From contig PAWT01000026.1 of NCBI GenBank assembly GCA_002714165.1, positions 16,550-21,926 of the forward strand: a DNA stretch of 5,377 bases, given 5' to 3'. Origin of the DNA: Acidobacteriota bacterium. Its GTDB lineage: Bacteria > Acidobacteriota > Vicinamibacteria > Vicinamibacterales > UBA823. Below are positions 1 through 5,377 of the stretch, in pieces. The notes beneath the pieces were generated by a model, which was not told the DNA's origin, searched no databases, and worked only from the letters and a program-made list of their open reading frames with translations. Numbering within the stretch: the stretch's first letter is position 1; each line of letters begins with the position of its first letter. The position numbers and the translations under genes are program-made.

Positions 1-372
1 GTGCTTCAGGGCACGCGAAGTTTCATACTTCAGGATGTTTACGGCAATATTGATTTAACACATTCGATTGCCCCAGGGCTTGATTATGCTGCGGTCGGGC
101 CAGAGCATTCCTATCTTCGGGATATGGGAAGGGCAGAGTACACCCATGTTAGTGATGAGCAGGCCTTAGGCGCCTTTCAAGAATTGAGCAGACTTGAAGG
201 CATCATGCCAGCTTTGGAATCAGCACATGCGGTGGCACACGCGATTGAGTTATCACGTAGTCTGAAGCCGTCTGAGCGGATCCTTGTCAATCTTTCTGGG
301 CGTGGAGACAAGGATGTGAACAGCGTTGCTGCGAGCCTGGACTCGGCCAATGAGCCAAGGTCTGGGCGGTAG
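1..372 (+). CDS. trpB: Tryptophan synthase beta chain, C-terminal part (5' truncated by window edge)
   Basis: This is the last 123 codons of the PLP enzyme that condenses indole with L-serine to give L-tryptophan. The GTG at position 1 is only the window edge; the real start lies upstream, since TrpB is normally about 400 residues. Visible family signatures are [14 protein letters not shown] (fragment residues 27-40), [25 protein letters not shown] (71-81) and NLSGRGDKD (97-105). By alignment from memory with the Salmonella enzyme, fragment D28 corresponds to D305 (closing of the COMM region), E73 to E350 and S99 to S377 (contact to the PLP pyridine nitrogen). All three are present, so the C-terminal half looks functional. 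The tail after GDKD is of ordinary length. It lies 14 bases upstream of trpA, the usual order for the alpha2-beta2 complex. The identification is certain; only the N-terminal two thirds are unseen. Confidence 0.97.
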   Translation: MLQGTRSFILQDVYGNIDLTHSIAPGLDYAAVGPEHSYLRDMGRAEYTHVSDEQALGAFQELSRLEGIMPALESAHAVAHAIELSRSLKPSERILVNLSGRGDKDVNSVAASLDSANEPRSGR

Positions 373-386
373 GCGCCTAATGAACC

Positions 387-1187
387 ATGTCTAATATTGA
401 CGAAACCTTCGCTCGCTTACGGAGGAAAGGCCAAACTGGACTGGTGACCTTCGTGACTGCCGGCGATCCAAATCTTGAGAGGAGTGAGTCGATCCTCTTG
501 GCGCTCGATGATGCCGGGTCTGATGTCTTGGAAATCGGCGTTCCCTTTTCGGATCCATTAGCCGACGGGCCGGTCATTCAGAGGGCGTCAGAGAGAGCGC
601 TACGCTCAGATACGACCCTGGCTAGCACCTTGGGCATGGTGGGTCGTGTACGTTCGAAGCTTAAAGCGCCAGTAGTGATTTTCAGTTACTTTAATTTAAT
701 CCTCGCTTTAGGGGTTGAGGAGTTTGCAGCCAGGGCTTCTAATGCTGGCGTCGACGGTGTTCTTGCCCTAGATCTCCCGATTGAAGAGGCTGGCGAATTT
801 CGTGCGACCATGCTGGAGGCGGGGATTGATACGATCTTTTTGTTAAGTCCCACAACGACGGAAGAACGGATTTCTAAGGCAGCAGAACTTGGCCAAGGTT
901 TCCTATATGGAATTTCACGATTAGGAGTAACGGGAGTCCGCGATCGGGTAGCCGATGGGGCAGAGAGTATGACTAAGCGAATCCGAGCTTTGACGGACAT
1001 GCCGTTAGCGCTTGGCTTTGGCGTATCAACGCCTGAGCATGTGACTACGATTGGGCGTATAGCCGACGCTGCAGTAGTTGGAAGTGGGCTTGTTTCCGTA
1101 ATCGAGAATACGGCGGAAGAGTCCTTGATCGAAGCTAAGGTTACTGAGTACATCAGGTGGCTCAAGTCGGGCCAGTTGGCAGGCTGA
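387..1187 (+). CDS. trpA: Tryptophan synthase alpha chain
   Basis: This cytosolic TIM-barrel enzyme cleaves indole-3-glycerol phosphate to indole and glyceraldehyde 3-phosphate and channels indole to TrpB. It has 266 residues, against 268 in E. coli. Motifs in order are TFVTAGDPN (21-29), LEIGVPFSDPLADGPVIQ (48-65), LALDLPIEEA (126-135), FLLSPTTTEERI (151-162), YGISRLGVTGVR (174-185), GFGVSTPEH (210-218) and VGSGLV (231-236). The catalytic acids fall at exactly E49 and D60, as in the enterobacterial enzyme. Y174, the GVTG loop (180-183) and the phosphate-binding GFGVS and GSG turns are also in place. The ATG start at 387 puts the protein in register with family numbering. An ATG at 380 is in another frame and stops after four codons. 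The Shine-Dalgarno is weak (an AGG about 13 bases upstream), so translation may depend on coupling to trpB. It is complete and apparently functional. Confidence 0.98.
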   Translation: MSNIDETFARLRRKGQTGLVTFVTAGDPNLERSESILLALDDAGSDVLEIGVPFSDPLADGPVIQRASERALRSDTTLASTLGMVGRVRSKLKAPVVIFSYFNLILALGVEEFAARASNAGVDGVLALDLPIEEAGEFRATMLEAGIDTIFLLSPTTTEERISKAAELGQGFLYGISRLGVTGVRDRVADGAESMTKRIRALTDMPLALGFGVSTPEHVTTIGRIADAAVVGSGLVSVIENTAEESLIEAKVTEYIRWLKSGQLAG

Positions 1188-1195
1188 TCGATGTC

Positions 1196-1513
1196 ATGAA
1201 TGAGAAGACAGAGTCCCAGTTGGCCGCTCTTAGGGATCGGATTGACGAGCTGGACCGTATGTTGGTCGAGGTTTTGAGTGAGCGGGCTTATTGCGCCTTG
1301 GAAATTGGAAAGATTAAGCGGTCAAGCGGGCTGGCTGTTTACCAGCCCGAGAGGGAAGTCGCTGTTCTTCAACATGCGAGCTCTATCAATGAAGGCCCTT
1401 TTGATAGTGAAGCGCTGGAAAGATTGTTTAAGCGAATCATTGATGAGACACGAGGGCTTGAAGGTAATGGCGAGCCAGTCGATTTTGAGAAAGGCAAGGG
1501 GAGTCCAAAATGA
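1196..1513 (+). CDS. aroQ: Chorismate mutase, AroQ type (monofunctional)
   Basis: This is a 105-residue all-helical chorismate mutase that rearranges chorismate to prephenate for Phe and Tyr synthesis. Against E. coli AroQ (numbering from memory), R13 matches R11, R30 matches R28, K41 matches K39, R53 matches R51 and E54 matches E52. The D48 position is Q50, S84 is T85 and Q88 is E89; an acid at the last site is also known in other AroQ enzymes. The core is LRDRIDELD, then EIGKIKR, YQPERE and LFKRIIDETRGLE, followed by a polar, lysine-rich tail (residues 91-105). I chose the ATG at 1196, 8 bases after trpA. An in-frame GTG at 1157 would add 13 residues unlike the family and overlap trpA by 31 bases. 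The stop codon overlaps the start of the DAHP synthase gene in an ATGA. In Bacillus subtilis the two activities are fused; here they are separate adjacent genes, probably coupled in translation. Confidence 0.92.
   Translation: MNEKTESQLAALRDRIDELDRMLVEVLSERAYCALEIGKIKRSSGLAVYQPEREVAVLQHASSINEGPFDSEALERLFKRIIDETRGLEGNGEPVDFEKGKGSPK
1496..1503 (+). promoter_or_regulatory. Shine-Dalgarno sequence for the DAHP synthase gene
   Basis: AAGGGGAG lies inside the last codons of the chorismate mutase gene. It is 6 bases before the ATG at 1510 and 9 bases before a second in-frame ATG at 1513, so both starts are well placed. It is one of the two strong ribosome-binding sites in the window. This suggests that DAHP synthase gets independent initiation in addition to coupling through the overlapping stop codon. 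Confidence 0.7.
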
Positions 1514-2559
1514 TGATTGTTATGCAGGAGCAGGCCACTGAGGAGCAGATCGAGGAGGTGACACAATCTCTTGCAAAATTAGGATTTGACGTTCATCGGT
1601 CAACGGGCGCCTTGCGGACTGTGCTTGGAGCCATTGGTGGCAATCGTACCTTTGATCAACGTTTAGTTGAAGTAATGGATGGTGTCTCTGAAGTGCATCG
1701 AATCACGGAGCCTTACAAACTTGCGAGTAGAACGTTTAAGCCCGAGCGGACCGTGGTCCAAGTTGGTGATTTACGCATCGGAGGCGACGAAGTTATTGTG
1801 ATGGCTGGTCCTTGTTCGGCTGAGACCGAGGAGCAGGTTGGAGAAACAGCGGCTGCCGTAAAGAAGGCTGGAGCGAGTGTGCTGCGGGGCGGGGCATTTA
1901 AGCCGCGGAGTTCACCGTATAGTTTTCAGGGACTAGGTGAGGATGGATTAAAGATGTTACGTGGGGCGGCTGATGATCAGCAAATGAAACTGGTGTCAGA
2001 AGTTATGGATATTAGTCAGATTGAGCTAGTGGGTAAGTACTCTGACATTCTCCAGGTCGGCGCCAGGAACATGCAGAACTATACTTTATTGCGAGAATTA
2101 GGTCGGACGAAGAAGCCTATTTTATTGAAGCGAGGCATTTCCGCCACGATCGAGGAGTGGCTTCTGTCTGCGGAATATATATTAGCTGGTGGAAACTCAG
2201 ACGTTATCTTGTGCGAAAGAGGTATTCGGACATTTGAAACTTACACGCGGAACACTATGGATATCTCAGCTATACCGGTTGTGCACAAGCTGAGCCATCT
2301 TCCAATAGTGGCCGATCCAAGTCACGGGATTGGCATTCGAGACAAGGTAGCACCGATGGCGAGAGCCTCGCTTGCGGCTGGGGCTGACGCTTTGATTATT
2401 GAGGTTCATTGCAATCCTGATCAAGCAATGAGCGATGGTGCGCAATCGTTGTATCCCGATCAATTCGATCGATTAATGGGGGAATTGAGAATTATTGCAC
2501 CGGCCATTGGCCGCAGCATCTGTCGTGAGTCGCTTCACGGCAAAGCCTTGCTTCGATAA
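1510..2559 (+). CDS. aroF: 3-deoxy-7-phosphoheptulonate (DAHP) synthase, type I-beta with N-terminal regulatory domain
   Basis: It condenses phosphoenolpyruvate with erythrose 4-phosphate, the committed step of the shikimate pathway. The 349 residues align almost throughout with the Thermotoga maritima enzyme (338 residues). Residues about 1-75 form a ferredoxin-like domain (EEQIEEVTQSLAKLGF, RTVLGAIGG, PYKLASR) that mediates Tyr/Phe inhibition in Thermotoga. The TIM barrel starts near residue 90, with MAGPCSAE (98-105), LRGGAFKPRSSPYSFQGLG (125-143), VGARNMQNY (183-191), LLKRG (205-209), LCERGIRTFE (234-243), ADPSHG (268-273), IIEVH (296-300) and MSDGAQSL (307-314). Metal ligands C102, H272, E298 and D309 fall at the same numbers as in Thermotoga, as I recall them. 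The C-terminus runs about 11 residues beyond the Thermotoga protein. No chorismate mutase domain is fused; that gene lies directly upstream with a 4-base overlap. The start could be the ATG at 1510 or at 1513. Confidence 0.96.
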   Translation: MMIVMQEQATEEQIEEVTQSLAKLGFDVHRSTGALRTVLGAIGGNRTFDQRLVEVMDGVSEVHRITEPYKLASRTFKPERTVVQVGDLRIGGDEVIVMAGPCSAETEEQVGETAAAVKKAGASVLRGGAFKPRSSPYSFQGLGEDGLKMLRGAADDQQMKLVSEVMDISQIELVGKYSDILQVGARNMQNYTLLRELGRTKKPILLKRGISATIEEWLLSAEYILAGGNSDVILCERGIRTFETYTRNTMDISAIPVVHKLSHLPIVADPSHGIGIRDKVAPMARASLAAGADALIIEVHCNPDQAMSDGAQSLYPDQFDRLMGELRIIAPAIGRSICRESLHGKALLR

Positions 2560-2577
2560 GACCATTAAAATCTTAGG

Positions 2578-3489
2578 ATGACGGAAAGAAAATCTCTGCC
2601 AATGCTTCCAGACGGTGTTGGTAAAGAGTGTGTGTTTGAGAAGGTTGGGATTTTCGGCCTCGGATTGATCGGAGGGTCGATCGCCTTGGCCGCGAGGGAG
2701 AACTGGCCAGCCAGCTTGGTCATCGGGGTGGATGACAAAAGCGTGCTGGAGCAGGCGATGCAACTGTACGCCATCGATGTTGCAGCGTCTGAACCAGGCA
2801 TCCTTGGCGAAGCGGACCTTGTTATATTAGCAGCGCCCATCGGACAGAATCTTAAGCTGTTGGAAGAGGTGTCGCAGCACGTGTCAGGGCATGCTGTTAT
2901 CACGGATGTCGGTGGCACAAAACGGACGACCGTTAAGGCAGCTCGCAAACTACCTGCGCGGCTTGAGTTTGTAGGAGGTAACCCTCTTGCTGGTGCCCCA
3001 AGACAGGGAATTAGGCACGCTAGGCCGGATCTGTTTAATGGTCGACCGTGGATTTTGACTTCTGAGGATTCCAGTGAAAGTGTGGCTCTTAGCAGACTCA
3101 GTCAATTTGTTGAGGGGCTAGGGGCTAAGCCGAAGGTTATGGATACTGAAGAACACGATCGACTGGTAGCGACACTAAGCCAGCTTCCACAGTTGACCGC
3201 TAGCGCGTTAATGCATGTGCTCGGAACTCGATTGGGCCAAGAGCAGCTGGCCTTATCAGGTCGGAGTGTGCTTGACGCGACGAAGTTGGCCTCAAGCTCA
3301 TTTGATTTGTGGCGAGATATTTGCGCTACGAATGCAGATGAAATTGAGAGCGCCCTTGACGATCTCATTGCGGTGCTTCAAATGTTACGCCGTGACTTGG
3401 AGACCGGCGATCGACTTGCCGAGATCTTTTTATCAGCAAACCAATGGCGAGAGGTTCTCCGTTCTTCTGCGGAGCGGACAGACCGATAG
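2578..3489 (+). CDS. tyrA: TyrA-family prephenate/arogenate dehydrogenase with altered active-site residues
   Basis: The family oxidatively decarboxylates prephenate (or arogenate) with NAD(P)+ on the way to tyrosine. The 303 residues comprise an N-terminal Rossmann domain with GLGLIGGS (27-34; glycines 27, 29, 32) and an acidic residue ending strand 2 (D52, favouring NAD+), LVILAAP (81-87) and TDVGGTK (109-115). A helical C-terminal dimerisation domain follows, with EHDRLVA (192-198), LSQLPQLTASAL (200-211), and the segment 234-247 ending LWRD. There is no ACT domain. Oddly, key residues of the Aquifex/E. coli enzymes (numbering from memory) are replaced: catalytic His147 is N135 (GGNPLAGA), Ser126 is G113, His217 is Q205 and Arg250 is K236. 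Trp259 is kept as W245. Operon context still argues for aromatic metabolism, but activity is uncertain. The start at 2578 is 18 bases after aroF with a poor ribosome site; a GTG at 2632 would give a more typical N-terminus (VFEKVGIFG). Confidence 0.88.
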   Translation: MTERKSLPMLPDGVGKECVFEKVGIFGLGLIGGSIALAARENWPASLVIGVDDKSVLEQAMQLYAIDVAASEPGILGEADLVILAAPIGQNLKLLEEVSQHVSGHAVITDVGGTKRTTVKAARKLPARLEFVGGNPLAGAPRQGIRHARPDLFNGRPWILTSEDSSESVALSRLSQFVEGLGAKPKVMDTEEHDRLVATLSQLPQLTASALMHVLGTRLGQEQLALSGRSVLDATKLASSSFDLWRDICATNADEIESALDDLIAVLQMLRRDLETGDRLAEIFLSANQWREVLRSSAERTDR

Positions 3490-3927
3490 ATGGTTCGGGA
3501 AATAGAAGATAGTGGCATGGTTGTCCTACGTGAGGCATTCGATACGATACTGCAACATGCGGAATCTGAGAGTCCATGTGAGTGTTGTGGTTTATTACTA
3601 GGCAGGAACGGGAAGATCGAGTCGGCTTTCCCGGCTCGGAACGACAGTCAAGATCCTTCACGTTACAGGGTGAATCCTGAAGATCATTTTTCGGCGATCC
3701 ACTCCGCAAGAGCGCTGGATAGCCAGGTGGTTGGTGTTTATCATTCACATCCAAATTCTAAGGCTGCGCCATCCGCCACTGACATCGCTGAGGCGAACTA
3801 CCCAGACTATCTTTACGTAATTGTATCCCTGCGATCGGATTCATTTACTGATGGCGAGGCTGGTATTATGGGCGGCTTTTGGATACGAGATGGTTCTGTG
3901 ACTAGTGTCGATTTACGAATTGAGTAA
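3490..3927 (+). CDS. JAMM/MPN-type zinc metallopeptidase (Mov34/PAD-1, M67-like)
   Basis: This 145-residue single-domain protein carries a complete JAMM zinc site: E31 in PCECCGLLLG (29-38), then H85-S-H87-P, S95 and D98, which is the HxH-x7-S-x2-D pattern following a distant Glu. Bacterial relatives such as the mycobacterial Mec protein cleave peptide or isopeptide bonds after the C-terminal glycines of ubiquitin-like sulfur carriers (CysO, ThiS/MoaD-like). That role is inferred here, as no such carrier, ThiF/MoeB-type E1 or cysteine synthase gene is visible in the window. There is no signal peptide or membrane segment, so it should be cytosolic. Three cysteines (30, 32, 33) flank the catalytic Glu. 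The ATG at 3490 directly follows the tyrA stop (TAGATG), implying translational coupling. A second ATG at 3517 (M10) sits just before the conserved domain and is an alternative start. Family assignment is firm; the substrate is unknown. Confidence 0.9.
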   Translation: MVREIEDSGMVVLREAFDTILQHAESESPCECCGLLLGRNGKIESAFPARNDSQDPSRYRVNPEDHFSAIHSARALDSQVVGVYHSHPNSKAAPSATDIAEANYPDYLYVIVSLRSDSFTDGEAGIMGGFWIRDGSVTSVDLRIE

Positions 3928-4002
3928 TTCACCTGGTAGATGCGATCTCATTCGAAGAGATGCTGGGAATAAGGAAGAGTTTTGGTGCTACGTCTTATGA
4001 TT

Positions 4003-4008
4003 AGGGGA
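4003..4008 (+). promoter_or_regulatory. Shine-Dalgarno sequence for pepA, deciding the start codon
   Basis: AGGGGA sits 8 bases before the ATG at 4017. An in-frame ATG at 4008 overlaps this site and has no ribosome site of its own, and a stop codon at 4002-4004 closes the frame just upstream. The spacing therefore favours 4017 as the start of the aminopeptidase. Confidence 0.65.
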
Positions 4009-4016
4009 TGTTTACG

Positions 4017-5377
4017 ATGACAGATCAGTCGACCATGACCACTTCTTCGGGTCCAATCTCGGATTTGGAGGTTGACTTACTTGTGCTGCCAACCTGGGTA
4101 GGTGATGATCTGTCAGATTATCCTAGCCTTGTTGACGCTTCCGGCGGTGCTCTTCAGAATGCTCGAACGAGAGGAGAGTGGAGCGGCAAAGTATACACAT
4201 CGTGCCTTGTAGACCTCAACCTTTCGGGGTGGCGTGCCAGTCGGCTGTTGTTGATTGGTGCTGGTGACGGTGTAGCTTCGACTGCACTGGTTCGCCGATT
4301 GGCAACAGCAGCAACACTGGCTGGGCGTAGTCGGCGGGTGTCGAGCTTGGCATTCTGCCTTCGCGGTCAGCTGGGTAAAGCCGAGGCTGCTCAGGCTGCT
4401 GCTGAAGGTCTAACGCTGGGGGAGTTCGATGGCGGCACTTATAAAACGGAAGGTGATAAACATACGATTCAGGACTTTATTGTTAACTCCGGTCAGGGGA
4501 TAGATGGCGAGTTCGGGAGTGCGGTTAAGCGTGGCCGTCTTTTGGGCGAGTGCAGCAATGAAGCTAGGGCATTAGCCAATGAGCCTGGGAATTCCTTAAC
4601 GCCAACGATTTTTGCGGAACGAGCACATTCTTTGGCTGAGGGGACGAACCTCGAGGTCGAGGTGCTTGGACCAACGGAGATGGAGAAACTTGGGTTAGGC
4701 ATGCTACTGGGGGTGGCGCGTGGCAGTGCAGAATCCCCGAGGTTGATTGTTCTGCATCATAGACCTAAGGGTGCCCCTAAGGCTCCAGTTCTAGGTCTAG
4801 TTGGAAAGGGTATTACGTTCGATAGTGGAGGAATATCGCTTAAGCCTGCAGAGTCAATGGAGCGAATGAAGGATGATATGGCCGGGGGCGCTGCGGTATT
4901 GTGTGCAATGCGTGCAATCGATCAACTGAATGTCCCCATTCATGTTATTGGTATAGTTCCAGCTTCAGAAAATCTTCCGGGGGGACGTGCCATCAAGCCT
5001 GGTGACGTTTTAAAGAGCGCTGCTGGGAAAACGGTTGAGATTATCAACACCGATGCTGAGGGCCGGTTGGTACTAGGTGACGCACTATGGTACGCAAAAC
5101 GTTGCGGGGCAACACATTTGGTGGATGTTGCGACTCTGACAGGGGGTTGCATTGTAGCCCTTGGCACGATCACGTCGGGTCTATTTGGTTCACCCGGCGT
5201 GTGGGTTGATGCCGTAAAGCGAGCCGCAGAGGTTGCGGGTGATCAAGTTTGGGAACTTCCCGTTTTTGATGAGTACAAACGGCAAATAGATAGTGAGATT
5301 GCTGATATAAAGAATGCGGCTGGTCGAGAGGCATCAGCCATCACGGCGGCGATGTTTCTTAAAGTGTTTGCTGGTGA
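4017..5377 (+). CDS. pepA: Leucyl aminopeptidase (cytosol aminopeptidase, M17), 3' truncated by window edge
   Basis: This dizinc (or Mn) aminopeptidase releases N-terminal residues from peptides and works as a cytosolic hexamer in the family. There are 453 complete codons before the window ends; about 40-50 more are expected. The variable N-terminal macro-like domain covers about residues 1-165. The catalytic domain has NEPGNSLTP (188-196), VGKGITFDSGGISLKP (262-277), MKDDMAGGAAV (284-294), PASENLPGGRAIKPGDV (315-331), NTDAEGRLVLGDAL (344-357) and VATLTGGCIVALG (371-383). Metal and catalytic residues K264, D269, K276, D287, D346, E348 and R350 match E. coli K270, D275, K282, D293, D352, E354 and R356 with a constant offset of six. 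GREASAITAAMFL (436-448) is the start of the C-terminal signature. The frame is open to the last base. It is the only gene here with a sizeable upstream gap (89 bases). It could finish peptide breakdown alongside the JAMM peptidase, but a link is not shown. Confidence 0.95.
   Translation, partial: MTDQSTMTTSSGPISDLEVDLLVLPTWVGDDLSDYPSLVDASGGALQNARTRGEWSGKVYTSCLVDLNLSGWRASRLLLIGAGDGVASTALVRRLATAATLAGRSRRVSSLAFCLRGQLGKAEAAQAAAEGLTLGEFDGGTYKTEGDKHTIQDFIVNSGQGIDGEFGSAVKRGRLLGECSNEARALANEPGNSLTPTIFAERAHSLAEGTNLEVEVLGPTEMEKLGLGMLLGVARGSAESPRLIVLHHRPKGAPKAPVLGLVGKGITFDSGGISLKPAESMERMKDDMAGGAAVLCAMRAIDQLNVPIHVIGIVPASENLPGGRAIKPGDVLKSAAGKTVEIINTDAEGRLVLGDALWYAKRCGATHLVDVATLTGGCIVALGTITSGLFGSPGVWVDAVKRAAEVAGDQVWELPVFDEYKRQIDSEIADIKNAAGREASAITAAMFLKVFAG

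Noticed and set aside
370..379. Perfect 10-base palindrome TAGGCGCCTA spanning the trpB stop codon, a possible operator or hairpin
   Set aside because: It has no loop, so it cannot form a hairpin, and a 10-base palindrome is expected by chance several times in a window of this size. There is no second copy near it.
686..1165. 159-codon open frame on the minus strand inside trpA
   Set aside because: It lies entirely antisense to a strongly conserved trpA, its translation shows no recognisable domain, and it has no ribosome site. It is a reading-frame shadow.
1157..1195. GTG at 1157 as the chorismate mutase start
   Set aside because: The extra 13 residues are the out-of-frame reading of the trpA 3' end and are not family-like; the ATG at 1196 gives a normal AroQ N-terminus.
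2565..2948. 127-codon open frame on the minus strand over the start of tyrA
   Set aside because: It is antisense to the conserved Rossmann domain of TyrA, with no domain signature of its own.
3365..3754. 129-codon open frame on the minus strand across the tyrA/JAMM junction
   Set aside because: It overlaps two well supported genes, and its translation is low in recognisable structure and rich in Pro and Ser, as expected for antisense frames.
3945..3965. Inverted repeat ATCTC/GAGAT downstream of the JAMM gene as a terminator
   Set aside because: The stem is only 5 base pairs, flanked by mismatches, and is not followed by a run of T. It does not qualify as an intrinsic terminator.
3981..4001. 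Possible promoter for pepA (TATGAT at 3996 with TTGGTG at 3982)
   Set aside because: The boxes are only 8 bases apart instead of about 17, no better -35 lies at the right distance, and the implied transcript start would fall inside the ribosome-binding site region.

Overview
The window is a densely packed, single-strand (+) block of bacterial primary metabolism. It runs: 3' end of trpB (tryptophan synthase beta), trpA (tryptophan synthase alpha), a small AroQ-type chorismate mutase, a type I-beta DAHP synthase, a TyrA-family prephenate/arogenate dehydrogenase, a JAMM/MPN (M67-type) metallopeptidase, and the first 453 codons of a leucyl aminopeptidase (pepA, M17). trpB and pepA are cut by the window edges. 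No tRNA, rRNA, CRISPR array, insertion sequence or phage gene is visible.

The first six genes look like one transcription unit. The gaps are 14, 8, -4, 18 and 0 bases (trpB-trpA, trpA-aroQ, aroQ-aroF, aroF-tyrA, tyrA-JAMM), and no terminator separates them. An 89-base gap (3928-4016) precedes pepA. It holds a good Shine-Dalgarno sequence but no convincing terminator or promoter, so pepA may be read through from the same transcript. There is no gene-free stretch longer than 100 bases.

The genes work on both sides of the chorismate branch point. DAHP synthase commits carbon to the shikimate pathway. Chorismate mutase diverts chorismate to prephenate. TyrA would take prephenate (or arogenate) towards tyrosine. 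TrpBA carries out the last two reactions of tryptophan synthesis. This resembles the mixed aromatic 'supraoperon' idea known from Bacillus, with a different gene set. The DAHP synthase carries the N-terminal ferredoxin-like domain that makes the Thermotoga maritima enzyme sensitive to Tyr/Phe, so feedback control is probably built into that protein. The TyrA has no room for an ACT domain.

The most noteworthy point is the TyrA homologue. Its NAD-binding motif is intact, but the residues expected to bind and act on prephenate are changed: the catalytic His is Asn, the SHLPH-type motif reads SQLPQ, the TR(I/L)A arginine is Lys, and the Gly-Ser turn is Gly-Gly. It is either a lineage-specific variant with rearranged chemistry or a decaying or repurposed enzyme. 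A complete JAMM isopeptidase without its usual ubiquitin-like/ThiF/MoaD neighbours is the second item.

Organism: a bacterium of mid GC (about half, judged by eye). The TyrA style and the stand-alone chorismate mutase plus I-beta DAHP synthase pairing are reminiscent of Acidobacteriota or a similar environmental lineage. That is a low-confidence impression from memory, not a demonstrated placement. I see no evidence of a wholly new system in this window.
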